From Clostridia bacterium (GTDB lineage: Bacteria > Bacillota > Clostridia > Oscillospirales > CAG-272): a stretch of DNA of 32,697 nucleotides. The notes beneath the pieces were generated by a model. It saw only the letters and a list, made by a program, of their open reading frames with translations, had not been told where the DNA came from and made no database searches. The stretch covers positions 1 through 32,697 of the forward strand of contig JAGBIA010000041.1 of the NCBI GenBank assembly GCA_017935225.1. The letters are read 5' to 3'. Positions 29,118-32,697 of this stretch are shown here, piece by piece. How positions within the stretch are numbered: position 1 is the first letter of the stretch; every line of letters begins with the position of its first letter. A program made the translations under genes and the position numbers.

Positions 29118-30464
29118 CTAGTGGTACTTGGCTTGCGACTCGAAATATTCCTCGTAACCCGAGACCTCTATCGCAGGCACGTAGGTCTTGGCGTAGGTTT
29201 TATTTCCGCTGTGTGCATACCCTATATATTTGTAGAACGTATAAAATGGAATCACCTCGGTAAAGCTGTCGATGCCTTCTACATATTGCAACCCCACATA
29301 ATCGTATTCCTCAAAATCAACGGGATCTTGCATAGCCATACACAAGGGGCAGGAATGTCCGCCGAAAACGTAGCCATTGTAGAGTAGCGCTTCTGCATCT
29401 GCAAGAGAGATCATTTTAACTTTTTTGTCGGGAACGTACCTTTCCGTTACGTCGGCTTTGAACTTTACATAATCTATAGAAGCATCTATTAGAATTTCGT
29501 TGCTTACAATATCGTCTGAAAAGTTCTCATAATTGTCAAAGTAGATAGAAATATAATCCGAAAGAGGTTTACTGTAGTAGAGCGCATCGTTAAGAGGGTG
29601 AGCGTCGGCATTGTACAAAAACACGTATATATATTTAATTTTGTACTTCTTGTCGTAGTCGCTATATCCGCGAATGATCTTAATATCGTCGAAATCAGCA
29701 TTGAAAATACTACACAGTTTTTCTTTTATAGGCTGAAAATCGCTCTTTATTTCTTCGTCGCTCTTCCGTTGGTCAATCTGTATTTTGACATCCCCAAGAG
29801 TAATGCCTTCCGTATTGCGAATGCCGTTATCAATACTGAATGAGCTATATAATGGGCTTTGATATGAACGCCAAAAGAATCTTTCATCATCGTATCTTTC
29901 AAACCCCGTTATTAGTCTTTTTTGTCTTTTTTGGCCGTCGTAATACTCGTCCTCTTCAATTTCATAACTTGTGTTTGGTATGAAGATTTCCTTTGATAAT
30001 GCCGAGAGAATACCGTCGGTGAAAGACGAAAACTCCTCTTTGTTAAGTCCCTCTTCTGTTGATATTCTTTTATATACCGTTAAATATTCGGCGTTTGGGA
30101 TCGCCCCTATGTGAAGATATTCTTCGGATGGTACGCAAACTTTGCTATACGCACTTGTGGAAACGGCATCGTACTTGCCCGAGAATAAGTTACCTATATC
30201 CAACGCACTATACTGCGCGTCGTCATATACGGGGATTTGCGGTGGCTCTTCGACCGGTTCGTCTTTTCCAAAAAGGAAGAAGAGCGGTATCGCGGCTACG
30301 CAAAGACACGCGCAGGCGGCTATGAGTGCGACCTTTTTTATTATGCGGTGGCGTATCGCGGCCATCGGCTTTGCGTTCTGCGGTGCCGCCTCTTCGATGA
30401 ACTCGTCCTCGATAAGCTCGAACGAGCGGTGCAGCTTTTCATTTCTTGCTTCTTTCTGGCTCAT
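29118..30464 (-). CDS. Membrane anti-sigma-like protein with CPLC motif (copy 2)
   Basis: The product is 448 aa and paralogous to 16277-17605. The cytoplasmic N-terminus has 'ELIEDEFIEEAAPQNAKP' (16-33), followed by one transmembrane helix (about 42-65). The long outer domain has 'DQRKSDEEIKSDFQPIKEKL' (about 231-250), Cys-Pro-Leu-Cys (372-375), 'FEEYDYVGLQY' and the C-terminal 'VPAIEVSGYEEYFE'. It overlaps the upstream sigma gene by 4 bp (ATGA), as in copy 1. The middle parts of the two outer domains differ much more than these blocks, so they may sense different ligands. No known domain family is recognised. Confidence 0.6.
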   Translation of the reverse strand: MSQKEARNEKLHRSFELIEDEFIEEAAPQNAKPMAAIRHRIIKKVALIAACACLCVAAIPLFFLFGKDEPVEEPPQIPVYDDAQYSALDIGNLFSGKYDAVSTSAYSKVCVPSEEYLHIGAIPNAEYLTVYKRISTEEGLNKEEFSSFTDGILSALSKEIFIPNTSYEIEEDEYYDGQKRQKRLITGFERYDDERFFWRSYQSPLYSSFSIDNGIRNTEGITLGDVKIQIDQRKSDEEIKSDFQPIKEKLCSIFNADFDDIKIIRGYSDYDKKYKIKYIYVFLYNADAHPLNDALYYSKPLSDYISIYFDNYENFSDDIVSNEILIDASIDYVKFKADVTERYVPDKKVKMISLADAEALLYNGYVFGGHSCPLCMAMQDPVDFEEYDYVGLQYVEGIDSFTEVIPFYTFYKYIGYAHSGNKTYAKTYVPAIEVSGYEEYFESQAKYH

Positions 30465-31018
30465 ATATAAATGCCCTCCTTTTGCAGATACTCGCGGAAA
30501 CGCTTGCGCGTGCGCGAAAGTGTGGATTTGACCGTGCCGACGGGAAGGGAATAGTCGGCGGCGATCTCGGATATCGCGCTGTCATACCAATAGCGGCGCA
30601 CGAAAATTATTCTCGTATCTGCGTCAAGCGAGCGCAAAAAGCTATTTATCGCCTCGCGCAGTGCTACGTCGTCTGTGCTCTCGGGCATCGTGCTCGTGTC
30701 GGGGAGCATTTCGCTCACCTCATCGAGAACCGTCGCAAAGGCAGAGTCACGCTTCTCTCGCTTCTGATAAGCGAGGCGGTCGAGCGCGAGATTTCTCGTT
30801 ATTCTGCCGAGATACGCAGAAAGTGCGATCGGTTTCTCGGGCGGCATAGTATCCCACGCGCGCAGATAGGTGTCGTTGACGCATTCCTCGCACTCGGGCT
30901 CGGAATAGAGAATATTGTACGCAATAGCATAGCAGTATTTGCCGTATTTTCTGTCGGTCTCGGAGATCGCATCCTCCGAGCGCTCCCAGAACAGCTCTAT
31001 TATTTTACTGTCTTCCAC
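30461..31018 (-). CDS. ECF-type RNA polymerase sigma factor (copy 2)
   Basis: The product is 185 aa, the same length as copy 1. It has region 2 ('YCYAIAYNILYSEPECEECV' then 'NDTYLRAWDTMPPEKP') and region 4 ('LDADTRIIFVRRYWYD' then 'IAADYSLPVGTVKSTLSRTR'). The start is GTG at 31018, not the upstream ATG at 31078. GGAGGTGACAAC precedes the GTG, and the alignment with copy 1 ('KI[VI]ELFWERSEDAI') begins there. The upstream ATG would lie within the shared ECF promoter motif. The middle linker ('TVLDEVSEMLPDTSTMPEST') differs from copy 1. It is translationally coupled to the anti-sigma-like gene. Confidence 0.9.
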   Translation of the reverse strand: MEDSKIIELFWERSEDAISETDRKYGKYCYAIAYNILYSEPECEECVNDTYLRAWDTMPPEKPIALSAYLGRITRNLALDRLAYQKREKRDSAFATVLDEVSEMLPDTSTMPESTDDVALREAINSFLRSLDADTRIIFVRRYWYDSAISEIAADYSLPVGTVKSTLSRTRKRFREYLQKEGIYI

Positions 31019-31046
31019 GTTGTCACCTCCATACGTTTTTGAAGTC

Positions 31047-31087
31047 CCTTCACTATTAAAGACGATATTTGAGGGCAAAAGGTTGCA
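31047..31087 (-). promoter_or_regulatory. Candidate ECF autoregulatory promoter (copy 2)
   Basis: Minus-strand TGCAACCTTT, 21 bp and ATAGTGAAGG have the same blocks and spacing as 18183-18223. The last block ends 28 bp before the GTG start. A CGTC is found in the gap (about 31061-31064), at a position where ECF -10 boxes often carry CGTC; copy 1 has TGTG there. Confidence 0.65.
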
Positions 31088-31158
31088 AAAAAAGAAAACT
31101 TTTTTTCATTATAGCATATATTTATTATATTTTCAACTGTCAAAATGGACTATTGCAC

Positions 31159-31187
31159 TTGAAAAACGTAGAGCATAGTGATATAAT
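31159..31187 (+). promoter_or_regulatory. Promoter of the metallophosphoesterase
   Basis: TTGAAA (31159-31164) and TATAAT (31182-31187) have a 17-bp spacer, 30 bp before the start. Confidence 0.7.
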
Positions 31188-31217
31188 GGTAGTACCAAAG
31201 AATTGGAGGACAGAATT

Positions 31218-32342
31218 ATGAGCAATCTTCCCGAATATATGCTTGTTGCGCCCACGGTGTATGCTATCGGCGACAAGTACAACATTTTCGTACCCTTCTC
31301 GGACGAGGTAATTATGTGGGTCAAGGTAGGCGAGCACACCTACTACGATCACTGCAACGGAATTCTTCGCTCGAATACAAATATGCACAAGGTCGAGCTT
31401 CCGATGTCGGTGCTTGACGAGGCGAAGGAATACACGATCGTTTATCGAAAGATGATCGAGCGCAAGCCTTACTTCCCGACGAGCGAGGACGAGAGAAGCT
31501 ACACGGTCTCTTTCCGTCCCGTGAAGGATGGCGGCAACATCAACATTTACCATATCTCCGACGCGCACAATCTCGTTGACGAGCCTGTTGCGGCAGGTCG
31601 GTATTTTGGGGACGAGATAGATCTTCTCGTGCTCAACGGCGACATCCCTAACCACAGCGGCGACATAAAGAATTTCAACGCTATCTGCGAGATCGCGGCA
31701 GGCGTTACGGGCGGTCACTGTCCCTGCGTATTCGCGCGCGGCAACCACGACACGCGCGGTATTCACGCTGAGGATATGCCTTACTACATCCCCACGATGA
31801 ACGGAAATACCTATTATACATTCAAGGTCGGCTGTGTCTGGGGACTTCTGCTTGACTGCGGAGAGGACAAGCGCGACACTAACGCTGAGTACGGCGGAAC
31901 GATCTGTTTCCACTATTTCAGAGAGGTAGAGACCGAGTTTATCAAGGAAGTTATCGCGAACGCAGACAAGGAGTACAATGCTCCCGACGTAAAGCACAAG
32001 CTGGTCATCTCGCACGTTGCGTTCACGCATATCCTGCAGCCTCCGTTTGACATCGAGCAGGAGCTTTACGGCGAGTGGGCAAGGCTCGTTCGCGAGCATA
32101 TCAAGCCCGAGCTATTGCTCTACGGTCATCACCACGTAGTTGATATCTATCCCGTAGGATCGGACTTTGACCATCAGGGTCAGGCTTGCACGGCGATCGT
32201 CGGCTCAAGACCGACCTTTGCGAATGCCGACCACCCGAACGGCTTTGTCGGTGCGGGAATCGTTCTCCGCGACGACGGAAAGAAGAGAATTATCTTCAAT
32301 AACGACAAGGGCGAGGTCCTTCGCGACGAGGTTATAGATTAA
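31218..32342 (+). CDS. Calcineurin-like metallophosphoesterase
   Basis: The product is 374 aa. An N-terminal beta-sandwich-like domain (about residues 1-105) precedes the catalytic domain. All metallophosphoesterase motifs are in order: 'ISDAHN' (D-x-H), 'VLNGDIPNH' (G-D), 'ARGNHDTRG' (G-N-H-D), 'VISHVAF' (His) and 'LYGHHHV' (G-H-x-H). These bind two metals and hydrolyse phosphomono- or diesters. There is no signal peptide, so it is probably cytoplasmic; the N-terminal domain could bind a sugar or nucleotide. The start is ATG at 31218 with GGAGGACAGAATT; an in-frame TTG at 31203 overlaps that site. It is a single-gene unit. Confidence 0.85.
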   Translation: MSNLPEYMLVAPTVYAIGDKYNIFVPFSDEVIMWVKVGEHTYYDHCNGILRSNTNMHKVELPMSVLDEAKEYTIVYRKMIERKPYFPTSEDERSYTVSFRPVKDGGNINIYHISDAHNLVDEPVAAGRYFGDEIDLLVLNGDIPNHSGDIKNFNAICEIAAGVTGGHCPCVFARGNHDTRGIHAEDMPYYIPTMNGNTYYTFKVGCVWGLLLDCGEDKRDTNAEYGGTICFHYFREVETEFIKEVIANADKEYNAPDVKHKLVISHVAFTHILQPPFDIEQELYGEWARLVREHIKPELLLYGHHHVVDIYPVGSDFDHQGQACTAIVGSRPTFANADHPNGFVGAGIVLRDDGKKRIIFNNDKGEVLRDEVID

Positions 32343-32402
32343 ATGAAAAATTCCGTGAAGCTTTAGCTTCGGGTTCTAAAGGACAGTTTTGAATAGTTTA
32401 AA

Positions 32403-32440
32403 AGCCTCGACAGGTAATTTTCTGTCGAGGCTAAATTTAT
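32403..32440 (+). terminator. Terminator after the metallophosphoesterase gene
   Basis: An 11-bp perfect stem (AGCCTCGACAG, 32403-32413, with 32422-32432) is followed by AAATTTATTT. The T-tract is moderate. Confidence 0.65.
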
Positions 32441-32452
32441 TTCAATGCATTC

Positions 32453-32481
32453 TTGCATTAAACACATTTATGTGTTATAAT
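32453..32481 (+). promoter_or_regulatory. Promoter upstream of the XRE-type regulator
   Basis: TTGCAT (32453-32458) and TATAAT (32476-32481) are 17 bp apart. A second candidate, TTGTGC (32529-32534) and TATAAG (32551-32556), lies closer to the gene and inside a TTTGTGC/GCACAAA inverted repeat (32528-32562) that may be an operator. Confidence 0.5.
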
Positions 32482-32589
32482 AAACTCAACGCAAAGTTGA
32501 ATCGAACTCGTTTTTAAGTCGCTTCTTTTTGTGCAAATGGTATGCGATAATATAAGCACAAATCAAATACTCAACAAGGAGGTTCGATT

Positions 32590-32697
32590 ATGAAAGAAAC
32601 AATGGGGCAGATCATACGCCGATTACGTAAAGAAAAAAATCTTACACAAGAAGAGCTTGCCGAGCAGCTTGGTGTTACTTTTCAAGCTGTTTCAAAA
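32590..32697 (+). CDS. XRE-family helix-turn-helix regulator, N-terminal part only
   Basis: The gene runs off the right edge; 36 codons are visible. The ATG at 32590 has AAGGAGG (32577-32583) upstream. The protein starts 'MGQIIRRLRKEKNLTQEELA' (residues 5-24) and continues 'EQLGVTFQAVSK', the classic Cro/CI-type HTH with its T-Q-E-E-L-A and V-S-K recognition positions. Such proteins often have a C-terminal TPR or membrane domain, which cannot be seen here. The inverted repeat TTTGTGC/GCACAAA upstream may be its own operator. Confidence 0.85.
   Translation, partial: MKETMGQIIRRLRKEKNLTQEELAEQLGVTFQAVSK

Overview
The window looks like a chromosomal segment of an uncultured Gram-positive anaerobe, probably a gut-type Clostridia (Bacillota) of medium G+C. 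The evidence is strong AGGAGG ribosome sites; near-consensus promoters with 17-bp spacing in front of almost every unit; a T-box; a glycine riboswitch; lipobox lipoproteins; ECF sigma/anti-sigma pairs and short palindromic intergenic elements. The genus cannot be named from sequence alone. No phage, insertion sequence, CRISPR array or rRNA is visible.

Layout. 1-2940: a truncated ROK-type regulator, an FAD-dependent oxidoreductase and a lipoprotein. 2985-4800: an AgcS-type alanine/glycine:cation symporter behind a glycine riboswitch with a terminator. 4804-6260: a small membrane protein and an endonuclease/exonuclease/phosphatase-fold enzyme. 6270-7830: palindromic repeats around an A+T-rich phosphotransferase-like gene that looks acquired. 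7893-9930: a two-gene unit, beta-propeller protein then DUF4375 protein. 9985-14000: an MFS exporter, a small lipoprotein and a BspA-type leucine-rich-repeat surface protein. 14040-14470: palindromes and tRNA-Cys. 14540-16236: mgtE behind a long leader with its own small ORF. 16277-18223: an ECF sigma factor and membrane anti-sigma-like partner. 18322-23055: metG, tatD and a secreted MBL-fold lipoprotein. 23144-25433: an EF-G-like GTPase. 25604-26993: a cation/proton antiporter. 27032-28748: a TrpB2-type tryptophan synthase beta chain under a tryptophan T-box. 28791-28993: a MITE-like palindromic element. 29118-31087: a second ECF/anti-sigma pair paralogous to the first. 31159-32342: a metallophosphoesterase. 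32590-end: start of an XRE-type regulator.

Two points deserve most attention. First, the mgtE leader (14575-14829) encodes a 27-residue Cys-containing peptide and ends in a terminator that also buries the mgtE ribosome site. An 8-nt sequence inside the small ORF is exactly complementary to the terminator's 5' arm, so an alternative antiterminator is possible. I do not recognise it as an M-box. Second, the two ECF pairs share gene order, 4-bp ATGA overlaps, 185-aa sigma factors, a CPxC motif in the extracytoplasmic part of the partner, and a promoter-like motif with identical internal spacing. That suggests a duplicated, autoregulated envelope-sensing module.
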